Part shown: piece by piece, positions 1 to 6,833 of the stretch
Layout of the letters: each line of letters starts with the position of its first letter
Position numbering within the stretch: the first letter of the stretch is position 1
Source: an uncultured Porphyromonadaceae bacterium
GTDB taxonomy: Bacteria; Bacteroidota; Bacteroidia; Bacteroidales; Muribaculaceae
DNA: 8,250 nucleotides
Assembly (NCBI GenBank): GCA_947174735.1
Contig: CAMWKC010000086.1
Location: forward strand, 1-8,250
Direction: 5' to 3'
The notes under the pieces: model-generated
The model's database searches: none
Seen by the model: only the letters and a program-made list of their open reading frames with translations
What the model was told of the DNA's origin: nothing
Program-made: the position numbers and the translations under genes

Positions 1-290
1 GTGTGATACACATCACAGCGGGGCAAATCATTATTGATGACAGGTGTGCCTTGATCATCAGTAAATTCCATAGACAGCATGGCTCCGCCACGGCCGAAGA
101 CCGTTACACGTTCCGGATTATCAAAACCCATTTCGCGCAGTTGATCGTAACCGATACGGTACATTCCCGTTGAGGTTATACCTGTACGTACCCAGCGTGT
201 AGCGTCGGCCGGTGCAGCTGTTATGACCATTGTGCAGGTTGTCAGAGCTACAGCTGCCAGAAAATATTTTGTACTGTTAGTAGCAAACAT
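1..290 (-). CDS. Secreted protein with PorU-like N-terminal domain (3' end outside window)
   Basis: This is a partial gene: 96 codons are visible and the rest lies beyond position 1. The start ATG at 290-288 is well bounded, because in-frame TAG and TGA stops lie 7 to 12 bases upstream. Residues 1-26 form a signal peptide (short polar N-terminus, then LAAVALTTCTMVITAA). Residues 32-73 align without gaps to residues 59-100 of the PorU encoded at 4476-997, with 17 of 42 identities; shared features are the RW pair, the MGF...P segment, V-V and G-GG-ML. The homologous segment in PorU precedes the C25 peptidase domain, so this may be a second C25-like protein or another T9SS-associated secreted protein. 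The catalytic region is not visible, so no activity can be assigned. It lies downstream of a terminator-like hairpin, which suggests partly separate expression. Confidence is high for the gene and low for its function. Confidence 0.8.
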   Translation of the reverse strand, partial: MFATNSTKYFLAAVALTTCTMVITAAPADATRWVRTGITSTGMYRIGYDQLREMGFDNPERVTVFGRGGAMLSMEFTDDQGTPVINNDLPRCDVYH

Positions 291-301
291 AGTAATTCAC
301 T

Positions 302-337
302 AAAAAAACAGACCGGAACTTGATATCGGTACCGGTC
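302..337 (-). terminator. Intrinsic terminator after the FAH-like gene
   Basis: On the minus strand GACCGG (337-332) can pair with CCGGTC (316-311) across a 15-nt loop. Two bases later comes a run of seven T (308-302). The stem begins inside the stop codon (TGA, 338-336) of the FAH-like gene. The 6-bp GC-rich stem and U-tract fit a Rho-independent terminator. The next start codon (290) lies only 11 bases beyond the T run, so the site may act as a partial terminator or attenuator. Confidence 0.7.
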
Positions 338-941
338 ATTTAATTTTCACTTCAAGCAGAGGATATCCGTCGAGCGATGCCGAGAGTAACTGACCCGGTT
401 GCAGCACAAGGCCCGAGGGTGCCAGAGAGGGGAGGATGAGGTCACCGTTTTTAAGTGTATTGTCGCGACTGACGGCCTCTATGACGTGAGGAAGGTCGAT
501 AGTCATACCAAGACTATCGGCTACTGTACGACTTACGGTATCCGTTACGTCTACTTTCATATCGTCGAGTGCGGCGAAATCATCGGCCGGTACGAAATTT
601 CCGGTTACCAGAGAGCGATCAAAGCCCCAGGACATACTCCAGGGTAAGCCTGCCTCACGTAGTGCGTCAAGACGTGTAAGATCGCGGATATGGAGGGCAA
701 CGGTAACTTCAGCTACATAACGATATGCAAAGCGTGGAGCTACGGATTTGCCTAACCGTCCTATTTTGACAGCAAGTGTAGGCACGGCTTCGTAACGGTG
801 TGTCAGGTCAGGTAGAAAAAGGATATTGCCCGACCGTAGCAGACACGAATCAGGCAACATATCCCACACAAGCGGTCCCTCGGCCAGGGGGCCGGGGGCA
901 CACTGTTGCGGATGATTGTTGACTAAGGCAAAAATTTTCAT
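336..941 (-). CDS. Divergent fumarylacetoacetate hydrolase (FAH) family protein, probably lacking the metal site
   Basis: The 201-residue product is about the length of short FAH-fold proteins such as FAHD1. It keeps several family landmarks: the MKIFA start, LPD (43-45) before the strand that normally carries the metal ligands, LREAGLPW (94-101), GFD (106-108), and the C-terminal VSRDNTLKNGDLI segment (157-169). Active members use an ExE pair and an Asp to bind Mg2+ or Mn2+, plus a Lys before GFD, and act as acylpyruvate hydrolases, decarboxylases or isomerases. Here, by hand alignment, the ExE positions are V53 and T55 (E51 is the only nearby Glu), the Asp is H84, the Lys is W105, and the GTP-type glycine motif is replaced by LPSLAPSG (170-177). 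Family membership is fairly secure, but catalysis looks unlikely or altered. It is presumably cytoplasmic, since no signal peptide is seen. It starts 55 bp after porU ends, and no strong ribosome binding site is visible. Confidence 0.8.
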   Translation of the reverse strand: MKIFALVNNHPQQCAPGPLAEGPLVWDMLPDSCLLRSGNILFLPDLTHRYEAVPTLAVKIGRLGKSVAPRFAYRYVAEVTVALHIRDLTRLDALREAGLPWSMSWGFDRSLVTGNFVPADDFAALDDMKVDVTDTVSRTVADSLGMTIDLPHVIEAVSRDNTLKNGDLILPSLAPSGLVLQPGQLLSASLDGYPLLEVKIK

Positions 942-996
942 TTTTCCACAGTTTCATTGCGGCTGAAAGCCCGGGCATTAACTGACTCGAAGATTA

Positions 997-3900
997 TCAT
1001 TCAGCGCCGCTTACAGCAATACGTCTCGATGCACGGGAAGTGTAACCTTCTGGTGTAGATAGGGTAGCACGGTATATATATATACCGCGGCCCACACGAC
1101 ATCCGTTGTCATCGGTAAGATCCCATTCAGTCTGTAGTTGGCTGTCGATATCGGTATTTGTATCTGACTGTTTAGACCAAAGACGTTTGCCGTTGAGGTC
1201 GAATACTTCCCACAGACATGTCATAGCTGACATAGGACGGTCGGTGGTTAGAGAGAATACTGTTGATGTAACAGCCGGTGTGGCACTTGCCGAAAGATTG
1301 ATAATGCTCGGTGGCAAACCGATACCGACATTGAAAGTCAGTGAGGCCGAACTTGAATTGTTAGCATTATCCCATACAGTAAGTGTCAGTGTATGTTCGC
1401 CGGGTACCACCTCAGGTAAAGCATATTTTATAGAACCTCGGGTCGGGTCCTCAGCATCAGGTATATAACTGTCTGCTACATCGCCATGATATATTTTGCC
1501 GTCAACTACTATAAGCATGTTATGGCCTATACCTGCCTGAGAGAGATTAATGCCGGAATCATCGGTAAGAGTGGCAAATACCACCGGAGTAGAATTTACC
1601 CGGTCTCCTTCTGCAAATGAAGTAGTGTTGAGATAGAAATCGGTAATTTCGGGTCCGTTCTCATCAGGAGCAGTCTCGGAATCGAAACCATATACATAAA
1701 ACTTTTCACATGCACCGTTAGCTTCACGGCCGTCGACCGAACTGGCATACATGCTGAGTAGGGCAGGAGTAAAATTGTGTTCGATTTCTGAAGGCATCAG
1801 TAATGTAAGGCTCCAGCGGCCTTCTTTTACATTAACACGACCGTTGTAGAGACGTGTTTTGCGGTCGTTGTAATTCGTTGCTACACCTTTATCACCGTTT
1901 CCGTAAGTAGTAATCACTTTTTCAGCATCAAACAGTGATACTTCAAGTATACCGTCAAAATCTGAGCATATATTACCTTCGCTATCGGCTACATGGCCTT
2001 CCACTGCCACACGGCTGCGTGCACCTATAATAGGTAATTCTTCAGCAGTAGCTAACTCCACGCCATTGATACTCTCGACATTAATGTTGAGGTCCGGACT
2101 GACCACACGCATAGCCGGGTCAGCCATAAGACAGAACTTCAGACGATTGGAAGTAGTGGCACTGAAACCGTTTTTAGCATTGATGTATATATCTCCTACA
2201 CGTGCTGCACCACCGTCTTCATCACGTTTATAAACAAAATTGGAAAGGGTCTTACTCAGAGAACCGTTCTGATCAATGTAAACGCTGCGCGAAGGACATA
2301 TCATGCCGATAAAGCCTGCCGACGGGTAAAGCCACATGATTTCCGCACCGCTCACAGCATCGTCGTCCCAGCGCAGAAACTCACAAGTAGCGGCGTACAG
2401 AAATGGCGTGTGGGGATTATTCATTGTAGTTATATCAGTCCAGTTGAGTAGTCCCTCGTGAGTCCATGACTTAGGATTGGCATGACCTATATATGATATA
2501 AAACCTACGCCTTCATTAATTTTCTTGAGCATGTGCTCCTTGGCCTCGGGATAGCCTGCACCGGTACCGGTATAGGACATAGGATAGGAGTCAAGATAAA
2601 GACGATCATATAGGAAGTCTTTACCGTTACCGGCAGAACGCATACCTTCATAAACCCATTCCGATTGATTGAGATGTGCATTTCCGTCCTGGTCATCAGC
2701 TATAAGCATGACATTGTTTCTCCATGCTCCGAGCACCGGATTCTCGACATAATTTACCAGTTTACGGGCCATTATGTTAGCTTCATTTGCCGATTTGACC
2801 GGCCAGCGACCTATAGCAACCTGAATCTTTCCGGGACCCATAGAAAATGTTGTGCCTGTATCGTCAAGCATACCGATGTAGTCATCGGTAGTATAGGAAG
2901 AAGACTGATCCCAGCCGGTAGGTGATCCCCAGATAGGTACACGCACATAGCCGGCTTGTGCCACAGCCGGAGTAACACCTTTGTTATCATAAGTGGGACG
3001 TCCCATTATCATACAATAACGCGGATAAGATATTCCTTCCTCAGCTGCACGGTCGTACCACATTTTGAGCATCTTTCGGAAGGCTGTGACATCAGCCGTA
3101 CCGCTGGCGAACTCATTATATATGGCTTCGGGAGTAAGTACATGTACAGTCATACCGTCCACACGTCGGTGCATATCAGCTACTGTATTGGCAGCCTGCA
3201 TGTACTGTGTGGGAGAAATAATGACCATATCGGGCATCGGCAAGCCATGTATATCCTGATTAGCTATACGGCTATCTGTGGCCGGAGCACGACGTATGGA
3301 ACCGGGATTAAATGCTACATATTCTTTAAGTCCTGTGGCTGTGTCGGTGAAGCGGGCTGTAGAACCTTCAAGCTTGAAATTGACACGTACAGGCTTTACA
3401 GGATCGGTAACATCCCATATTACTGTATTTGTGTTGCAGCCTTCAATATTGAAAGTTGCAGGGCCATTGAGAATCTCATAGAAATGCAGTTCTCCGTCAT
3501 TCAGACGCAATTTGCGCTGATACTCGAGTTCGATATAATCAAGACGAGCGGTGTGTATGGTTGCCTGACTTTGGTAAGCTATACCGATGTTCAGTTTATC
3601 ACCCGAGACAAGAGCAGCCGGTATTGAGCGTGAGAATGAACCGTAACGCAGGAAACCTTCCTTACTTGTAACTGCCGATAAACTGGCCACAGAGCCATTA
3701 TCAATATCAGTGTTATTAGCTGTAAACTTCAGTTGAGCCCCGGTTCCGGAGGTATAACTGCCGAAGGCCACCAGCATTTTCGGGTCGCCGTTGGCATAAT
3801 CAGTCAGATTGAAGGGGAAAGAACGTGAAGCCGTACCCCGGAAATCCTCACCTAACAGAAGACGTCCGGTATTGGATGGGCTTACTAAATCTTTTTCGTA

Positions 3901-4476
3901 GACAAGACGCTGGGTAAACTCGGTGAAACTATCGCCGCCCAACAGTTGGCTGCAATCGCGTGTCTCCGGCGTGTCGTTATCTGCTTCACGATCGCTCAGA
4001 AAATAATAACTGGTCTCAGCGTAAGGGTTAATGGTATGACTATACTTCATACCATTGTTAACTGAAGAAGAACGATCCCAGCTAAAATAATCAACAGCAA
4101 AGAAATACACACCGTTGTCAGCATGAAGAGTGCCGACCATAGGAAGGTCATCGCGCAGCAATGCATTGAGAGTTTCAGGCAACATCTGGCCTCCATAGCC
4201 GTAGACACGCACTTTGGAAGGGTCGGTAAAGCCCATTGACTTGAGTGCCGAATTACTGATAAACTGCAGTCCGGCCTCTGAAACTTTTACACGGGTCCAG
4301 CGCCCGTCGGCAAGTACCGAGTTAGGCGCGTAGGTATCAGCCGGAAGAGCGTGAGCCGCAGGCACACCGACGATTCCCAGCAGACAGCCTAACAAAAGGA
4401 CATGAGACGAGAGTACGCCTTTTAGCAGACGCACTCCGTGATGTATCGGAAAGTATGAAAATCTTGTAGTCAGCAT
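997..4476 (-). CDS. porU: Type IX secretion system C-terminal signal peptidase/sortase PorU (C25 family)
   Basis: PorU is the surface cysteine peptidase that removes the C-terminal signal domain from T9SS cargo and attaches cargo to anionic lipopolysaccharide. The 1159-residue product closely matches the length I recall for P. gingivalis PorU (about 1158). Residues 1-43 carry an extended signal peptide with a hydrophobic core (21-40) ending near AHA. Residues 50-100 form the family N-terminal segment (RWTRVKVSEAGL, then VRVYGYGG). The C25 gingipain-like peptidase domain spans about 410-790. It shows SYIGHANPKSW with catalytic His665 and YAATCEF with catalytic Cys698, plus the AIGRWPV landmark at 554-560. 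Beta-sandwich segments follow (about 810-1050). The C-terminal domain (about 1085-1159) has VFDLNGK, WDLTDDNG and GIYIYRA, typical of T9SS/FlgD-like C-terminal domains. An ATG seven bases further upstream is in another frame. porV, which follows porU in P. gingivalis, is not next to it here. Confidence 0.95.
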   Translation of the reverse strand: MLTTRFSYFPIHHGVRLLKGVLSSHVLLLGCLLGIVGVPAAHALPADTYAPNSVLADGRWTRVKVSEAGLQFISNSALKSMGFTDPSKVRVYGYGGQMLPETLNALLRDDLPMVGTLHADNGVYFFAVDYFSWDRSSSVNNGMKYSHTINPYAETSYYFLSDREADNDTPETRDCSQLLGGDSFTEFTQRLVYEKDLVSPSNTGRLLLGEDFRGTASRSFPFNLTDYANGDPKMLVAFGSYTSGTGAQLKFTANNTDIDNGSVASLSAVTSKEGFLRYGSFSRSIPAALVSGDKLNIGIAYQSQATIHTARLDYIELEYQRKLRLNDGELHFYEILNGPATFNIEGCNTNTVIWDVTDPVKPVRVNFKLEGSTARFTDTATGLKEYVAFNPGSIRRAPATDSRIANQDIHGLPMPDMVIISPTQYMQAANTVADMHRRVDGMTVHVLTPEAIYNEFASGTADVTAFRKMLKMWYDRAAEEGISYPRYCMIMGRPTYDNKGVTPAVAQAGYVRVPIWGSPTGWDQSSSYTTDDYIGMLDDTGTTFSMGPGKIQVAIGRWPVKSANEANIMARKLVNYVENPVLGAWRNNVMLIADDQDGNAHLNQSEWVYEGMRSAGNGKDFLYDRLYLDSYPMSYTGTGAGYPEAKEHMLKKINEGVGFISYIGHANPKSWTHEGLLNWTDITTMNNPHTPFLYAATCEFLRWDDDAVSGAEIMWLYPSAGFIGMICPSRSVYIDQNGSLSKTLSNFVYKRDEDGGAARVGDIYINAKNGFSATTSNRLKFCLMADPAMRVVSPDLNINVESINGVELATAEELPIIGARSRVAVEGHVADSEGNICSDFDGILEVSLFDAEKVITTYGNGDKGVATNYNDRKTRLYNGRVNVKEGRWSLTLLMPSEIEHNFTPALLSMYASSVDGREANGACEKFYVYGFDSETAPDENGPEITDFYLNTTSFAEGDRVNSTPVVFATLTDDSGINLSQAGIGHNMLIVVDGKIYHGDVADSYIPDAEDPTRGSIKYALPEVVPGEHTLTLTVWDNANNSSSASLTFNVGIGLPPSIINLSASATPAVTSTVFSLTTDRPMSAMTCLWEVFDLNGKRLWSKQSDTNTDIDSQLQTEWDLTDDNGCRVGRGIYIYRATLSTPEGYTSRASRRIAVSGAE

Positions 4477-4479
4477 AAT

Positions 4480-4504
4480 GCATCTATGTAACGTATATAG
4501 ATGC
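4480..4504 (-). promoter_or_regulatory. Small inverted repeat just before the porU start codon
   Basis: GCATCTAT (4480-4487) and ATAGATGC (4497-4504) form a perfect 8-bp inverted repeat with a 9-nt spacer. It ends three bases before the porU ATG (4476-4474) and occupies half of the 51-bp gap after the lysozyme gene. No T run follows, so it is not a classic terminator. In RNA it would place a hairpin at the porU ribosome landing zone, where it might tune translation. That role is inference, and an 8-bp repeat in A/T-rich DNA can arise by chance. Confidence 0.35.
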
Positions 4505-4527
4505 TCTTATATTGTCTGTCGATAGTG

Positions 4528-5352
4528 TTATCCTTCGTCGTCGGGTAAATCCTTAAGTTCAAAAAGATTTTGATTATTATCAGAGGGATTATCGGCAGTC
4601 ATAGGCGTATAGGGCCAGACAGCACCATCAAGGAAGCGTTGCCAGTCGTCACGTGAGCCGCAGAAAGTATTTAGGTCCACATCACCTTTAATACCTTTTA
4701 TAGCACCGTGATGATTATGCTGCCAGAAGGTCCATTCTGCACTGATAGGAGTCGAATTGAATGAACAGATCCATAATTGAAATCCCGGAAATTCCTCAAC
4801 TAAATAGTCATAATATCCTTTACGGTTGGTATAGAAGGTCACACGGCGTCCGAGCAGAGTGAGATAGTCTACCATGTGTCTGAGACGACGGCCTACTACT
4901 TCGCGTTCCACGTCTTTGGCATTACCGAACTCTTCCACATCTATGACAAGTCCTAAGTCGAGCGGCCGGCTGCCTACCGCCCGCAGAAGATTGATAGCTT
5001 GCGGTACCCCCTCCTTGTCGAATCGGAAGAAATGATAAGCACCGATTTTCAGACCTGCATGACGTGCTTTGTCATAATTAAGACGGAAATTATTATCACG
5101 AAAATCCTCACCTTCCGAGGCCTTGATAAAAATGAATTCGACGCCGTCACGGGCGGCGGCGTCGAGGTTCATCATACCGTTGTGAGCCGATACGTCAATA
5201 CCTCGCACCGGATAGCGCTCCGTATCGACATAGGGGGGTGAGGTCATAAATGATGAATATGCTGACCATGACGCAAAAACCAGCAGAACGGCGACAAAAA
5301 GAAAGTCGACGCTCACTTCAAGATCTTTTTTGCGTTCCTGCCAGTCAGTCAT
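4528..5352 (-). CDS. Membrane-anchored GH25 family lysozyme (N-acetylmuramidase)
   Basis: GH25 enzymes hydrolyse the beta-1,4 bond between N-acetylmuramic acid and N-acetylglucosamine in peptidoglycan. The 274-residue product has a short charged N-terminus (MTDWQERKKD), one hydrophobic segment at about 14-36 without a clear cleavage site, and then a GH25 domain from about 49 to 240. Family motifs are GIDVSAHNG (51-59, Asp53), FIFIKASEG (73-81), GAYHFFRF (104-111), VIDVEEF (136-142, with Asp138 and Glu140 as the DxE catalytic pair), WICSFNS (194-200), and WTFWQHN followed by GDVDLNTF near 207-230. The anchor suggests the domain faces the periplasm, for cell wall remodelling rather than release. 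The C-terminal tail is acidic and low in complexity (LFELKDLPDDEG). It lies 47 bp after sufS and 51 bp before porU on the same strand. The family call is firm; the physiological role is not known. Confidence 0.93.
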   Translation of the reverse strand: MTDWQERKKDLEVSVDFLFVAVLLVFASWSAYSSFMTSPPYVDTERYPVRGIDVSAHNGMMNLDAAARDGVEFIFIKASEGEDFRDNNFRLNYDKARHAGLKIGAYHFFRFDKEGVPQAINLLRAVGSRPLDLGLVIDVEEFGNAKDVEREVVGRRLRHMVDYLTLLGRRVTFYTNRKGYYDYLVEEFPGFQLWICSFNSTPISAEWTFWQHNHHGAIKGIKGDVDLNTFCGSRDDWQRFLDGAVWPYTPMTADNPSDNNQNLFELKDLPDDEG

Positions 5353-5399
5353 AGATACAATATAATTATATTATATTGACCTGAACGGAGCTTAAAGGT
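5353..5399 (-). promoter_or_regulatory. A/T-rich spacer, possible promoter for the lysozyme gene
   Basis: The 47-bp gap between sufS and the lysozyme gene contains a run of A/T at about 5358-5378, including the perfect 14-bp palindrome AATATAATTATATT (5359-5372). A TATATTGT on the minus strand only loosely resembles the Bacteroidota -7 element TAnnTTTG, and no convincing -33 TTTG is placed at the right distance. A promoter here is possible but weakly supported. Confidence 0.2.
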
Positions 5400-6620
5400 T
5401 TAGTGCAATATCATCATAACACGCTTTAGTGCATCAACAAATGCATCGGCTTCTTTCATTGTATTGTAGACTGCAAATGAGGCGCGTACTGTACCTGGTA
5501 TACCAAAAAACTGCATAAGCGGCTGGGCACAGTGGTGTCCTGTACGGACCGCTACTCCTAATTTGTCAAGCAGCATACCCACATCGTAGGGGTGGGTATC
5601 GCCTACAAGGAAGGATATGACCGCACTCTTGTGAGTTGCTGTGCCGTAAATATGCAGGTCTTCTATTTCGTTGGTCAGGCGTTCGGTTGTGTGTCTCAGT
5701 AATTCGAGTTCATGGGCTTCGATAGCCTCAAGCCCGAGACTTTCAATAAAGTCAAGAGCCTTACTGAAGGCTGCGATACCCACAAAGTCGGGCGTGCCGG
5801 CTTCAAATTTGAAAGGTAAGTCAGCGAAAGTGGTGCCCTCGAAGCTGACGTGCTTTATCATCTCGCCGCCACCCTGATAAGGAGGCATAGTCTCAAGCAG
5901 TTCTTTACGGCCGTAGAGTACACCTATGCCCGTCGGACCATACATTTTATGACTCGAAAAAGCATAAAAATCACAGTCGAGATCAGCTACATCAATAGGA
6001 AGGTGAGGTGAGGCCTGTGCGCCGTCGATGAGTACTGCAGCTCCATGTTCATGAGCTATGCGTGTCATCTCTTTTACCGGATTTATCGTACCTAAAACGT
6101 TGCTGACATGACAAAATGAGGCCATAACAGTACGCGGCGTAAAAAGACTGCGGTATTGGTCAAGGTCAATTTCTCCACGTTCGTTAATAAGTGCCACACG
6201 TATCTTTATATTTTTACGGCGTTGCAGCAGCTGCCAGGGTACGATATTGGCATGATGTTCCATAACGGTAAGTACGATTTCGTCACCATCACGGAAGCGA
6301 TCTCCGTAAGATGCCGCCACCAGATTTATAGCTTCTGTTGTGCCACGGGTGAAAATCACCTCTTCGACACTTGAAGCGTGTATGTAGTCACGTACCCGGC
6401 GTCGGGTATGTTCCTGACGCTCGGTAGCTTCCTGTGAGAGAGCATGGACACCACGGTGCACATTGGCCTTGCAGTGCTCATAATTATATACAATGTCATC
6501 GACCACGATACTCGGAGTCTGTGAGGTGGCCGTATTGTCGAGGTAAATCAGTGGTCTGCCTTCTACTTTCCGCTCCAGGATAGGGAAGCGGGTTCTTATT
6601 TCGGCTATGTCAAGTGCCAT
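5400..6620 (-). CDS. sufS: SufS cysteine desulfurase (class V aminotransferase fold, PLP-dependent)
   Basis: SufS removes sulfur from L-cysteine, giving alanine and a protein-bound persulfide that feeds SUF iron-sulfur cluster assembly in the cytoplasm. At 406 residues it has the same length as E. coli SufS. Visible landmarks are YLDNTATSQTP (26-36), VHRGVHALS (54-62), FTRGTTEAINL (90-100), EHHANIVPW with PLP-stacking His123 (121-129), SFCHVSNVLGTINP (168-181), IDGAQ (198-202), FSSHKMYGPTGIG with the PLP-binding Lys225 (221-233), and RTGHHCAQP with the persulfide-carrying Cys364 (359-367), followed by Arg379. These positions match the E. coli residues I recall (Lys226, Cys364, Arg379) almost exactly. 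It follows sufD on the same strand, the usual suf order, but is separated by the inverted repeat array. No Shine-Dalgarno sequence is seen before the ATG. Confidence 0.97.
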   Translation of the reverse strand: MALDIAEIRTRFPILERKVEGRPLIYLDNTATSQTPSIVVDDIVYNYEHCKANVHRGVHALSQEATERQEHTRRRVRDYIHASSVEEVIFTRGTTEAINLVAASYGDRFRDGDEIVLTVMEHHANIVPWQLLQRRKNIKIRVALINERGEIDLDQYRSLFTPRTVMASFCHVSNVLGTINPVKEMTRIAHEHGAAVLIDGAQASPHLPIDVADLDCDFYAFSSHKMYGPTGIGVLYGRKELLETMPPYQGGGEMIKHVSFEGTTFADLPFKFEAGTPDFVGIAAFSKALDFIESLGLEAIEAHELELLRHTTERLTNEIEDLHIYGTATHKSAVISFLVGDTHPYDVGMLLDKLGVAVRTGHHCAQPLMQFFGIPGTVRASFAVYNTMKEADAFVDALKRVMMILH

Positions 6621-6635
6621 AGTAGTGAGATTGAA

Positions 6636-6833
6636 ATCGGAGTAATCGGAGCTGTCGGAGTAATCGGAGCTGTCGGAGCTATCGGAATAATCTGAATAAT
6701 CGGAGCGCTCGGATAAGTCGGATAGATCAGATTATTCTGATAACTCAGATTCCTCCGATTATTCTGATAGCTCCGATTACTCCGACAGCTCCGATAGCTC
6801 TGATAACTCCGATCTCTCCGATTACTCCGACTC
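6636..6833. repeat. Symmetric inverted array of 22 nine-bp units between sufD and sufS
   Basis: The whole spacer is built of 9-bp units in unbroken register. Units 1-11 (6636-6734) follow the pattern RTCGGAGNN, for example ATCGGAGTA. Units 12-22 (6735-6833) follow its reverse complement, CTCCGATNN, for example CTCCGATTA. The axis lies between 6733 and 6734. A 27-bp segment at 6645-6671 recurs perfectly in reverse complement at 6769-6795. An outer 15-bp pair (6637-6651 with 6816-6830) is also perfect. By hand, about 70 of 96 facing positions are Watson-Crick pairs in the symmetric fold, so the transcript could form one very long hairpin. The array overlaps the last two bases of the sufD stop and ends 15 bp before the sufS ATG. 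Units near the axis are the most degenerate. Comparable 9-bp spacer repeats occur in Bacteroidota as far as I recall; this was not checked. Confidence 0.93.

Noticed and set aside
6..14. Nine-base match to the mosaic end (ATACACATC) at the window start
   Set aside because: The match is short, and the minus-strand frame through it continues the PorU-like protein (NNDLPRCDVYH, comparable to DDLP in PorU), so ordinary coding sequence explains it.
1070..1087. Perfect 18-bp palindrome built on alternating TA
   Set aside because: It falls within the porU coding sequence and encodes the conserved GIYIYR segment of the C-terminal domain. The TA alternation comes from Ile and Tyr codons, so a regulatory role is not needed to explain it.
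2956..3627. A 223-codon plus-strand open frame
   Set aside because: It lies inside porU on the opposite strand, and its product has no recognisable domain. The porU frame covers the region with clear homology, so this is a shadow frame.
6636..6833. CRISPR array
   Set aside because: Units are 9 bp with no unique spacers and reverse orientation halfway. This is a minisatellite with an inverted arm, not repeat-spacer architecture.
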